Below, piece by piece: positions 27,059 to 35,040 of a stretch of DNA of 64,000 nucleotides. The DNA is taken from assembly GCF_046844695.1 (NCBI RefSeq), contig NZ_CP177354.1:3224001-3288000 (forward strand), in the 5' to 3' direction. Under the pieces are notes generated by a model, which saw only the letters and a program-made list of their open reading frames with translations, had not been told where the DNA came from and did not search any database. The stretch comes from Pokkaliibacter plantistimulans. GTDB taxonomy: Bacteria; Pseudomonadota; Gammaproteobacteria; Pseudomonadales; Balneatricaceae. The position numbers and the translations under genes were made by a program. The first letter of the stretch is position 1, and each line of letters begins with the position of its first letter.

Positions 27059-28810
27059 ATGACGCACCCTGGCCGTATTTCACTTGCCGACCTGTCTCGT
27101 CTCGATGCAGGGGTTCTGCTGCGTGGTAACTCCAGTCAGCTGGACTATCAGCATTCGCCCACGCTGGAAGAGCTGACCGAGTGTTTGTGCTTTTCGCCCG
27201 GTGACGGACGTATCTGGCTCAACGATCAGCGCATGCTGCTGATTCACGCCTCTTCCCTCGGCACCTTGCGCCGGGAGCTGATCGATACGCTGGGTATCGA
27301 GGCTGCCCGGGGGCTGCTGACCCGCACCGGCTATGTGTCGGGTACGCGTGATGCTCAGCTGGTGCGGCAGCGCTGGCCGGACGCTGATCCGGCCTCCATC
27401 TTCGGTGCCGGTACGCAACTGCACGGGCTGGAAGGGATGGTGAAGGTGGAACCTGTGCATTTCGAGTTCGATACCGAACAGGGCCGCTACGAGGGAGAGT
27501 TTCTCTGGCATCACAGCAGTGAGGACGATGAACACATAGCTGCCTATGGGATCGGGACTGATCCTGCCTGCTGGCTGGAGCTGGGGTATGCCATTGGCTA
27601 TGTCAGCGGTCTGGTGGGGCGACTGGTACTGTTTCGTGAGGTGGAGTGCCGATCCATGGGCAGCCGCCAGTGCCGGGTGATCGGCAAGACGGCGGAGCTG
27701 TGGCCCGACGCCGAGGAGGATTTGCGCTATCTCAATCCGCAGGGGTATGCCAGCCCCACAGTGATGTCTGCAGAGCAATCCACCGTAGTGGCGACCACCG
27801 CAGAGGCCGACAACAGTGTGAAAATGATTGGCGCCTCGGCGGCGTTCACCGCCGCCAGTCATGCGTTGCAGAAGGTCGCGGGCACGCAGGCGACGGTATT
27901 GCTGACGGGAGAATCCGGGGTAGGTAAGGAGCTGTTTGCCACCATGCTCCATCGCCTCAGCCCTCGCAGCCAGCAGCCTTTTGTTGCCTTCAACTGCGCG
28001 GCCATCCCGGAGAATCTGTTGGAGTCGGAGTTGTTTGGTGTCGAGCGGGGAGCTTTTACCGGCGCCTCGCACAGCCGCGCCGGTCGCTTTGAGCGGGCCC
28101 ATGGCGGCACGCTTTTTCTGGATGAAATCGCAACGCTCAGTGCTGCCGGGCAAAGCAAGCTGCTGCGCGCGTTGCAGGAGCGTGAGGTGGAGCGGGTGGG
28201 CGGCAGCCGTGCCATCAAGGTCGATGTGCGGGTGGTTGCGGCCACCAACGAAGACTTGCGTGATGCGGTCAAGCGCGGCGAGTTCCGTGAAGACCTGTTC
28301 TATCGCCTCAATGTCTTCCCCATTCCATTGCCGCCGCTGCGTGAGCGGCGTGACGATATTCCGTTGCTGGTCAGCCACTTCTTCCAGCATTACTGCCAGC
28401 TGCATGGCCGCCTGTTGCGCGGGATGACGCAAAAGGCCACTCAGGCACTGCTCAACTACGACTTCCCCGGCAATATTCGCGAGCTGCAGAATCTTATCGA
28501 GCGAGGCGTTATTGCCGCCGACGAAGACGGGCTGGTGGATATTCCCCATCTGTTCCGCAACGAGAAAATTCCCCAGAGCATGATTTTTTCTGTCAACCGG
28601 CAGGGAGCGCTGAGCAATAAACCACAGGCATCGGCAGCGTCGTTGTGGGAGCAACTGCAGCAGCTGGCGGGTGATGAGCTGTCGATGGAACAGCTGGAGC
28701 AGCGTCTGTTACAGGAGGCGGTGGAGCGGGCCAACGGCAATCTGGCTGCTGCTGCACGACAGTTGGGATTGAGCCGGGCGCAGCTGGCCTATCGCCTGCA
28801 AAAGCGATAA
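27059..28810 (+). CDS. Sigma-54-dependent activator with XylR-N/V4R sensor domain
   Basis: 583-residue enhancer-binding protein of the XylR/DmpR group. The N-terminal sensor (about 20-200) contains the V4R segment (GYAIGYVSGLVGR, ECRSMGSRQCRVIG), which in relatives binds an aromatic ligand directly. The central AAA+ domain has Walker A GESGVGKE (about 284), the sigma-54-contacting GAFTGA loop (about 331) and FLDEIATLS. A Fis-type helix-turn-helix ends the protein (NLAAAARQLGLSRAQLAYRLQ). I start at ATG 27059, preceded by GGGGAA; an open frame begins 35 codons earlier in the intergenic region. It is divergent from the sigma-54 promoter, so that operon is its likely target. Confidence 0.9.
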   Translation: MTHPGRISLADLSRLDAGVLLRGNSSQLDYQHSPTLEELTECLCFSPGDGRIWLNDQRMLLIHASSLGTLRRELIDTLGIEAARGLLTRTGYVSGTRDAQLVRQRWPDADPASIFGAGTQLHGLEGMVKVEPVHFEFDTEQGRYEGEFLWHHSSEDDEHIAAYGIGTDPACWLELGYAIGYVSGLVGRLVLFREVECRSMGSRQCRVIGKTAELWPDAEEDLRYLNPQGYASPTVMSAEQSTVVATTAEADNSVKMIGASAAFTAASHALQKVAGTQATVLLTGESGVGKELFATMLHRLSPRSQQPFVAFNCAAIPENLLESELFGVERGAFTGASHSRAGRFERAHGGTLFLDEIATLSAAGQSKLLRALQEREVERVGGSRAIKVDVRVVAATNEDLRDAVKRGEFREDLFYRLNVFPIPLPPLRERRDDIPLLVSHFFQHYCQLHGRLLRGMTQKATQALLNYDFPGNIRELQNLIERGVIAADEDGLVDIPHLFRNEKIPQSMIFSVNRQGALSNKPQASAASLWEQLQQLAGDELSMEQLEQRLLQEAVERANGNLAAAARQLGLSRAQLAYRLQKR

Positions 28811-28839
28811 ATGTGCAATCGTGAAGGAAAAATTGCCTG

Positions 28840-28869
28840 TTGCCGAACGATGAAACTTGGCGCTAGTAT
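28840..28869 (+). promoter_or_regulatory. Sigma-70-like promoter of the esterase gene
   Basis: TTGCCG, 18-nt spacer, TAGTAT (28864-28869). Operator copy 2 begins 14 nt after the start of the -10 hexamer, so it covers the predicted transcription start. The same arrangement is seen in front of ech. Confidence 0.5.
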
Positions 28870-28877
28870 CAAAAATA

Positions 28878-28894
28878 TGTCAGGTAAGTTGATA
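28878..28894. promoter_or_regulatory. Operator copy 2 of the 17-bp dyad
   Basis: TGTCAGGTAAGTTGATA, two mismatches from copy 3. Its place over the predicted start of a promoter suits repression, probably by the MarR protein encoded at 30038-30514. Confidence 0.65.
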
Positions 28895-29083
28895 AAATGA
28901 GTGGCGGGAGTCACCCAATGCACAGAGCTTATCCTGACTATGTGCTGTCGTTTCCTCCTCAAGAACAACAACAGGAATCCGCTATGGCAATGATTACATC
29001 ACAGGCCTCGGTCTCAGCCAGGTCTCTCCCGCTTACCCAATCTTCCTCTTCACTCTTGCGGGCCAGAAGGCAGGGAGGCCAGC

Positions 29084-29971
29084 ATGTCTGATGCACAACT
29101 GGCCATGTTACTGGAGCAGAGCAAGGGCAATCCGCCACCACAGAATGGCGATATTCAGGCACTGAGAGACTGGTTTGAGGGGCTGAATGCGGTGTTTCCG
29201 ATGGCACCGGAAACACAGGTGCAACGAGTCAATCTCGGGCCCTGTTCAGCGGATCTGCTGAGTTCACCGGACAGCGATCCCGGCAAGCTGGTGATCTACT
29301 ACCACGGTGGCGGTTTTATCATGGGGTCGGCGCAGTGTTACAACACCATCACCAGTTTTCTGGCACAGGCAGGTGGTGTCACCGTGCTGAGCGTCGATTA
29401 CCGGCTGGCACCGGAAAGCCCGTCACCGGCAGGTCATGAAGACTGTCTGCACGCCTATCAGTGGGCGCTGGCGCAGGGCTATCAGCCGGGGCAGATCGCG
29501 CTGGCGGGGGATTCGGCAGGAGGCAATCTGGCACTGTCGACCGCGGTCAGTATCAGTCGGCTCGGTTTACCTCAGCCTGCTGCCGTGGTGGCGATGTCTC
29601 CGGCGCTGGATCTGGCCAATGACACCGAATCACACACGACGCTGGCCGATGCACCCTTGCTTAACCGGGCCATGAGCGAGCTGTTTCTGACGGTGTTCAT
29701 TGGCGATGGCGACCGGCGCTCGCCTGCAGTAACGCCGTTCTATAGCCCCTTACCGGTACTGCCGCCCGTGTTGCTGCATGTTGGCTCAACGGAAATGCTG
29801 CGCGATGACAGCGTCGTGATGGCCGAGCGTATCCGAGTGGCGGGCGGTCAGGCGGAGCTGAAGCTGTGGCCGGGTATGTGCCATTCGTGGCAGCTTTTCG
29901 CGCCCGCACTGGATGAGGGGATGCAGTCCATCGTTGAGGCGGCCGCTTTTATCCGGCGCTATATGGGCTGA
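29084..29971 (+). CDS. Alpha/beta hydrolase, hormone-sensitive-lipase (HSL) family esterase
   Basis: 295-residue carboxylesterase. The oxyanion-hole motif YYHGGGFIMGS (about 75-85), nucleophile GDSAGGN (about 142-148), acid in TEMLRDDS and histidine in MCHSW complete the HSL-type catalytic set. GGAGG lies 7 nt before ATG 29084. It has its own promoter with the shared 17-bp operator, which places it in the ferulate regulon. A hydroxycinnamate-ester hydrolase role is inferred from that context; the fold alone does not give the substrate. No signal peptide, so it should be cytoplasmic. Confidence 0.88.
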   Translation: MSDAQLAMLLEQSKGNPPPQNGDIQALRDWFEGLNAVFPMAPETQVQRVNLGPCSADLLSSPDSDPGKLVIYYHGGGFIMGSAQCYNTITSFLAQAGGVTVLSVDYRLAPESPSPAGHEDCLHAYQWALAQGYQPGQIALAGDSAGGNLALSTAVSISRLGLPQPAAVVAMSPALDLANDTESHTTLADAPLLNRAMSELFLTVFIGDGDRRSPAVTPFYSPLPVLPPVLLHVGSTEMLRDDSVVMAERIRVAGGQAELKLWPGMCHSWQLFAPALDEGMQSIVEAAAFIRRYMG

Positions 29972-30037
29972 TCCTGTTCTGACACCGCTTTTGGTAACAC
30001 AAGCGGTTTGCAGCAACCCGCATAAGGCTGGTGGAGA

Positions 30038-30514
30038 TCAGATCTCCGCCAGCACTCTTACCAGATTGCGCAGCTGCTTTTGCAGTGTGCCTTGCTCCTC
30101 TTCTGACAGCTCCTCCAGCATCTGAGCCTCAAGCTCAGCAATGGCGTCGTCGCACTGTGTCAGCAGGGCCTGACCTTCTGCAGTCAGGCTGATCTGGATG
30201 ATCCGGCCATGATTGGGGTCGGGCTGGCGCTCGATCCAGCCTCGCGCCTCCATTCCCTTGATCAGCTCGTTGGCGGCCTGTGGAGACACCATGGTGCGCT
30301 CTGCCAGCTGAGCATTGGACAGCTGACCACGTGTACTGAATACCGATAGCGCCGTGTATTGGCCGATAGTCAGGCCCAGTGGTGCGATGGCCTGGCGGAT
30401 ATGCCGGTTGAGAGCACGATCCAGTCGGCCGATCAGGTAGGACACGCCCAGCGGCTTGCGCCCTTCATTACTCAGGCTGTCATCGGCTACGGCTTCCGTA
30501 ACATTTTTTTTCAT
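30038..30514 (-). CDS. MarR family regulator, probable ferulate-catabolism repressor (FerR/FerC-like)
   Basis: 158-residue MarR protein: an N-terminal dimer helix, winged helix-turn-helix (LSNAQLAERTMVSPQAANEL, then GWIERQPDPNHGRIIQISLT) and C-terminal dimer helices. MarR proteins beside fcs/ech (FerR in Pseudomonas, FerC in Sphingobium) respond to hydroxycinnamoyl-CoA thioesters. ATG 30514 is chosen because AAGGCGG precedes it; the frame stays open 14 codons further. It is divergent from ech, and operator copy 3 lies 48 bp upstream of its start, so it may also regulate itself. Confidence 0.88.
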   Translation of the reverse strand: MKKNVTEAVADDSLSNEGRKPLGVSYLIGRLDRALNRHIRQAIAPLGLTIGQYTALSVFSTRGQLSNAQLAERTMVSPQAANELIKGMEARGWIERQPDPNHGRIIQISLTAEGQALLTQCDDAIAELEAQMLEELSEEEQGTLQKQLRNLVRVLAEI

Positions 30515-30524
30515 CACTACCGCC

Positions 30525-30553
30525 TTGCGCTTTTCCAAATGCAGTCTTAGTAT
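30525..30553 (+). promoter_or_regulatory. Sigma-70-like promoter of ech
   Basis: TTGCGC, exactly 17 nt, TAGTAT (30548-30553). The -10 hexamer and the following CAA are identical to the esterase promoter, and the distance to the operator (14 nt, start to start) is the same. Confidence 0.5.
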
Positions 30554-30561
30554 CAATTCAA

Positions 30562-30578
30562 TATCAGGTTAGTTGATA
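30562..30578. promoter_or_regulatory. Operator copy 3 of the 17-bp dyad (marR-ech intergenic)
   Basis: TATCAGGTTAGTTGATA, with outer bases extending the dyad to ATATCA/TGATAT. It is the most symmetrical copy and lies between the divergent marR and ech genes, the usual place for an autoregulated MarR operator. Confidence 0.7.
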
Positions 30579-30685
30579 TTATGTGTTGAGGCAAATGCGC
30601 TGGCCCGCCTGCGTCATTACACACCATATCGATCCGTCATTGAGCAATTCATGTCCGTTAACAACAACATCAGAGGGCTGACATT

Positions 30686-31522
30686 ATGAGTAATTACCTA
30701 TCGCGCTGGAATACCGTTACGGTTGAAGTGGAATCAGGCATTGCCTGGGTGACCCTCAATCGTCCGGAAAAGCGCAATGCCATGAGCCCGACACTGAACC
30801 GGGAAATGATTGATGTGCTGGAAACGCTGGAGCTGGATGACGAAGCTCAGGTGCTGGTACTGACCGGTGCTGGGGAGTCCTGGTCGGCGGGGATGGACCT
30901 CAAGGAGTATTTCCGCGAAACCGACGGGAAGTCTGATGTATGGCAGGAGCGTATGCGCCGTGACTGCTCCGAGTGGCAGTGGAAATTGCTGCGCTTCTAC
31001 ACCAAACCCACGATTGCCATGGTCAACGGCTGGTGCTTCGGGGGTGCGTTCTCCCCGCTGGTTGCCTGTGATCTTGCCTACGCGGCAGATGAGGCGGTAT
31101 TCGGTCTGTCAGAAATCAACTGGGGTATTCCTCCCGGCAATCTGGTCAGCAAGGCCGTTGCTGATACTATGGGCCACCGTCAGGCGCTGTATTACATCAT
31201 GACCGGCGACACCTTCACCGGTCAGGAAGCAGCAGAGATGGGACTGGTCAACAAGAGCGTGCCACTGGCGCAGCTGCGAGAAGAAGTGCGCCAGGTCGCG
31301 GTCAAGCTACTGGAGAAAAATCCGGTGGTGCTGCGGTTTGCCAAACATGGCTTCAAACGCTGCCGTGAGCTGACCTGGGATCAGAACGAAGACTATTTGT
31401 ATGCCAAGGTCGATCAGTCGATTCATCGTGACCCGGAACGCGGCCGTGCAGAAGGGCTGAAGCAGTTCCTTGATGACAAGACCATCAAACCCGGGCTGCA
31501 GACCTACAAGCGCCGCGGCTGA
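30686..31522 (+). CDS. ech: p-Hydroxycinnamoyl-CoA hydratase/lyase (feruloyl-CoA to vanillin)
   Basis: 278-residue crotonase-fold enzyme. The residues known to matter in Pseudomonas HCHL occur at the same numbers: Ser123 (GGAFSPL), Glu143 (LSEINWG) and Tyr239 (EDYLYAK). NRPEKRNAMSP and SWSAGMDLKEYF are also typical. It hydrates feruloyl-CoA and cleaves it to vanillin and acetyl-CoA. ATG 30686, with an AGAGGG ribosome site. A hairpin lies between it and fcs. Confidence 0.95.
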   Translation: MSNYLSRWNTVTVEVESGIAWVTLNRPEKRNAMSPTLNREMIDVLETLELDDEAQVLVLTGAGESWSAGMDLKEYFRETDGKSDVWQERMRRDCSEWQWKLLRFYTKPTIAMVNGWCFGGAFSPLVACDLAYAADEAVFGLSEINWGIPPGNLVSKAVADTMGHRQALYYIMTGDTFTGQEAAEMGLVNKSVPLAQLREEVRQVAVKLLEKNPVVLRFAKHGFKRCRELTWDQNEDYLYAKVDQSIHRDPERGRAEGLKQFLDDKTIKPGLQTYKRRG

Positions 31523-31532
31523 GGCGCCGGAA

Positions 31533-31566
31533 GGATGCCCTTACAGCATGTCGGGGCATCCCTTTG
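31533..31566 (+). terminator. Weak terminator-like hairpin after ech
   Basis: GGATGCCC/GGGCATCC, an 8-bp stem with a 13-nt loop, followed by CTTTG. The poor T run suggests attenuation rather than full stop before fcs. Confidence 0.45.
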
Positions 31567-31755
31567 AGCGCGCAGCGACGCAACCAGAGCCAAGATCAAT
31601 TCAACAAAAATAAAAGTGCCCCCGGCGAGGGGTGTTGATCGACAGACTGCCACCGTGTTCGTGGCGACTATTCAACATCTTCAGGCAAGCCGGTCAGGCA
31701 GTTTCCATGTAGTCACCGCAGGTGCAGCTATGCTGCGCCCCAGGGAGGAAGACAC

Positions 31756-33645
31756 ATGAATGCCATCCATGCGGCGAGACAGCCCGGTCGCCAGCCGGAA
31801 CTGCAGACTGCTGTCCGCTATCGCGATGTAACCATTGGTTCTGCACCAGTGGAGGTGACACAAGACGCCGACGGCGTCTGGCGATTTCTGTCCAGAGAAC
31901 CTTTACAGCCTTACCCACGTTGTCTGACCGACCGGCTGCAGCAAGGCGCCAGTCAGCATCCTGACCGTACGCTGATTGCCGAGCGTGATGCGGGTGGGCA
32001 GTGGCGTGAGGTCAGCTATGCACAAATGGTGCAGCACGCGCGCAGTATTGGTCAGGCACTGCTGGACCGTGGCTTGTCTGCTGACCGGCCTTTGCTGATT
32101 CTGTCCGGCAATGATATCCCGCATTTGCAGCTGGCGATGGGAGCCATGTACGCCGGTATTCCCTTTTGTCCGCTGTCGCCGTCCTATTCGCTGCTGTCGG
32201 AAGATTTCGGCAAATTGCGCCATGCCATTGAGCTGTTGACGCCGGGTATGGTCTATGCGACGGATGGCGATGCTTTTGCCAGAGCGATTAATGCTGTGGT
32301 GACGGACGACGTCGAGGTGGTGCTGGCGCGCGGAAATATTGCTGACCGCCAGACCACTGCCTTTACGGAGTTGCTGGCAACCACGGCACACAGTGTGGAT
32401 GAGGCCAACGCACGCATTACCCCTGAGCAGATCGCCAAGTTTCTGTTTACCTCCGGTTCGACCAAGTTACCCAAAGCGGTCATTACCACGCATCAGATGC
32501 TGTGCGCCAACCAGCAGATGCTGCTTCAGACCTTCCCCTGCTTTGGCGAGGACGCGCCGGTGCTGCTTGACTGGTTGCCGTGGAATCACACCTTTGGCGG
32601 CAGCCATAATGTCGGCATCGCACTGTACAACGGTGGCTCTTATTACATTGATGAGGGCAAACCAACGGAGAAGGGCTTTGCTGCCACGCTGCGTAATCTC
32701 CATGACATCAGCCCGACGGTGTTTTTCAACGTACCCAAAGGCTGGGAGCTGCTGACCGATGCACTGAATGATGATGCCAGCCTGAGAGAGAAGTTCTTTT
32801 CCCGCATGAAGCTGTTTTTCTTTGCTGGTGCCGGGCTGTCGCAGGCGGCATGGGATCGCCTCGATGCGGTCAGTGAAAGCCACTGTGGCGAGCGTATTCG
32901 CATCATGAGTGGACTTGGGATGACTGAAACATCACCATCCTGCACCTTCACTTCCGGCCCCCTGATGTTCGCCAACTATGTGGGGCTGCCTGCGCCCGGG
33001 TGTGAGGTCAAGGTGGTGCCGATGGGTGACAAAGCCGAGGCACGTTTTCGAGGCCCACATGTGATGCCTGGCTACTGGCGCATGCCTGAGCAAACGGCGG
33101 AAGTGTTCGATGAAGAGGGGTATTACTGCAGCGGCGATGCCATCAAGCTGGCGGATGACAATCACCCCGAATACGGTCTGGCCTTCGATGGCCGTATCAC
33201 CGAAGACTTCAAACTCAGCTCGGGAACCTTCGTCAGTGTCGGGCCTATGCGTGCGCGGCTGATCAGTCAGGGTGCGCCCTACGTGCAGGATGCCGTCATT
33301 ACCGGCATGAACCGCGATGACATCGGCGTGATGATCTTCCCGCGTCTGGAGCATTGTCAGAAGCTGGCGGGATTACCGGCTGGCAGCCCGGCGCAGCAGA
33401 TTCTCGACAGTGAACCGGTGCGTGCAGCATTTGCGGCATTAATAGCGAAGCTCAACCTGAGTGCGACCGGATCGGCTACCCGCATTGCGTTTCTGCATCT
33501 GCTGGTGGAGCCGCCTTCAGTCGATCAGCATGAAATCACCGATAAGGGTTCGATCAACCAACGTGCGGTGCTGACACGACGTGCTGCGCTAATTGAGAGC
33601 ATGTATAGCGGTGAAGATCAGCGAATGATTGTGGCTGCTAAATAG
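31756..33645 (+). CDS. fcs: Feruloyl-CoA synthetase
   Basis: 629-residue adenylate-forming ligase that activates ferulate (and probably p-coumarate and caffeate) with ATP and CoA. The AMP-binding loop is FTSGSTKLPKAV (about 231-242), with WNHTFGGSHN, SGLGMTETSPSC and YYCSGDAIKL further on; length and pattern fit Fcs. GGAGGAAG precedes ATG 31756. It lies 233 bp after ech on the same strand, and a clean terminator follows at 33678. I found no copy of the 17-bp operator in front of it, so it may depend on the ech promoter. Confidence 0.95.
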   Translation: MNAIHAARQPGRQPELQTAVRYRDVTIGSAPVEVTQDADGVWRFLSREPLQPYPRCLTDRLQQGASQHPDRTLIAERDAGGQWREVSYAQMVQHARSIGQALLDRGLSADRPLLILSGNDIPHLQLAMGAMYAGIPFCPLSPSYSLLSEDFGKLRHAIELLTPGMVYATDGDAFARAINAVVTDDVEVVLARGNIADRQTTAFTELLATTAHSVDEANARITPEQIAKFLFTSGSTKLPKAVITTHQMLCANQQMLLQTFPCFGEDAPVLLDWLPWNHTFGGSHNVGIALYNGGSYYIDEGKPTEKGFAATLRNLHDISPTVFFNVPKGWELLTDALNDDASLREKFFSRMKLFFFAGAGLSQAAWDRLDAVSESHCGERIRIMSGLGMTETSPSCTFTSGPLMFANYVGLPAPGCEVKVVPMGDKAEARFRGPHVMPGYWRMPEQTAEVFDEEGYYCSGDAIKLADDNHPEYGLAFDGRITEDFKLSSGTFVSVGPMRARLISQGAPYVQDAVITGMNRDDIGVMIFPRLEHCQKLAGLPAGSPAQQILDSEPVRAAFAALIAKLNLSATGSATRIAFLHLLVEPPSVDQHEITDKGSINQRAVLTRRAALIESMYSGEDQRMIVAAK

Positions 33646-33677
33646 TGCGAAGGTTCTGAAGTGCGTTACACCTGTTG

Positions 33678-33702
33678 GGGCAGACTGAGTCTGCCCTTTT
33701 TT
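33678..33702 (+). terminator. Rho-independent terminator of fcs
   Basis: GGGCAGA/TCTGCCC stem with a CTGAG loop and TTTTTT tail, 32 bp after the fcs stop. It marks the right end of the catabolic island. Confidence 0.9.
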
Positions 33703-33732
33703 ATGGCTATAACGCTCTGGTGAATACCCTGG

Positions 33733-34905
33733 CTAGTCCCGGCGCAGATGATCGGGAATGGCAATCGGGCACTGAAAGTTGAAAGCGACAATATAGGATG
33801 ACAACAGGAAAGTCAGAATCGCAGTGGCCTGAATAACGTGGGAGGCTTCAATGCCGATCATATTCAGGTCCGTGGCCAGATAGGCTATCAACAGCGAGAA
33901 CTCGCTCACCTGCCCCAGACGAAAGCCAATTTCCCAGCCCATCTTGGCGTCTTCACTGATGCGTGTCAGCAGGCCGCGGAAAATCACCGGCTTCAGCGTC
34001 AGTACCAGTGCCGCCATGACCAGTGATGGCAGCAGAATCTTGCTGATCAGGCCGAGGTTGAAACTGGCACCAATGGAGAAAAAGAACAGGATCAGGAAGA
34101 AGTCGCGCAGGGGTTTCAGACTGGTAGCGATATATTGCGAGATCGGGCTGGTGGCCAGTACCACACCGGCAGCAAACGCACCCATTTCCGCCGACAGGCC
34201 CAGAAACTGGGCACCTTCTGCCATACCCAGGCACCAGCCGATGGCCACCAGAAAGATATATTCGTGGAAGCGGTCAAACTTCTGGATCAGTTTGAGCAGT
34301 ACAAAGCGCACGAACAGGTAGGCAAAACCACTCATCAGCGGCAATGCCAGCAAGGTTTTGAGGTACTGCCAGCCTCCTGAAGATGCTGCCGAGGTGTCGC
34401 CTGAATACATACCCAGCAGGACGATGATGGCAATCACGTCCTGTAACAGCAGCAGGCCCACTACCAGCTCACCCGTGTGCTTGTGGTGGAGTACGGTGGT
34501 CGGCAGCAGCTTGATGCCGACGATAGTGCTGGAGAACATCATCGCCAGCCCGATGATCAGGCTTTCGGTCTGGGTAAAGCCAAATCCCACACCCACCGCA
34601 TAACCCATGGCAGCAAAGGCGATAGAGCTGAGTACCGCTACCAGAGTTGCCTTGCGCAGCATGTGCAACAGGTGGGAAGGCTGCATATCGAGCCCGAGCA
34701 GAAACAGCAGGAAGATAATGCCGATGTGGGAGATTTCATCCAGCAGTTTGATATCGGACACCCAGGCAAAGCCATAGGGGCCGAAGGCTGCGCCAAGGGC
34801 AATGTAGGCAACCAGTAGCGGTTGGCGGGTATACAGCGCGATGGAAGCCAGCACGGCGGCACCGGCAAAGATCAGAAAGAACGAGTAAATCAGGTGTTGT
34901 TCCAT
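33733..34905 (-). CDS. CPA2 family cation:proton antiporter (KefB/RosB-like)
   Basis: 390-residue membrane protein with about 12 helices, all within the Na+/H+ exchanger domain. LLFLLGLDMQPSHLLHMLRK, the MFSSTIVGIKLL stretch and GLSAEMGAFAAGVVLA are CPA2 features. There is no C-terminal TrkA-N/RCK domain, so it is the short form. The exchanged cation cannot be told from sequence; K+ or Na+ are likely. It is monocistronic, convergent with fcs. Confidence 0.88.
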   Translation of the reverse strand: MEQHLIYSFFLIFAGAAVLASIALYTRQPLLVAYIALGAAFGPYGFAWVSDIKLLDEISHIGIIFLLFLLGLDMQPSHLLHMLRKATLVAVLSSIAFAAMGYAVGVGFGFTQTESLIIGLAMMFSSTIVGIKLLPTTVLHHKHTGELVVGLLLLQDVIAIIVLLGMYSGDTSAASSGGWQYLKTLLALPLMSGFAYLFVRFVLLKLIQKFDRFHEYIFLVAIGWCLGMAEGAQFLGLSAEMGAFAAGVVLATSPISQYIATSLKPLRDFFLILFFFSIGASFNLGLISKILLPSLVMAALVLTLKPVIFRGLLTRISEDAKMGWEIGFRLGQVSEFSLLIAYLATDLNMIGIEASHVIQATAILTFLLSSYIVAFNFQCPIAIPDHLRRD

Positions 34906-35040
34906 ACGCTACTTCATCCTGACAAGTAGGTTTGCGGATACTCGTAAGAACGTAGTTACGATCTGCTGCGTGCTCGTCACATGGCCATGATTGCCCTGCC
35001 TGAGTCAGCTTCATGAAACCGCTATTACGTTCTAATCAAT

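Noticed and set aside
27080..28654. 524-codon open frame antisense to the sigma-54 activator gene
   Set aside because: The sense strand encodes a complete enhancer-binding protein; the antisense product is unlike any known protein and has no ribosome site.
28897..29091. 64-codon frame beginning just after operator copy 2 and overlapping the esterase start
   Set aside because: No ribosome site, low-complexity product, and the matching position before ech does not keep an open frame. A leader peptide cannot be excluded but is not supported.
30579..30685. Sigma-54 promoter before ech
   Set aside because: The GG and GC pairs present here do not have the 10-nt spacing.
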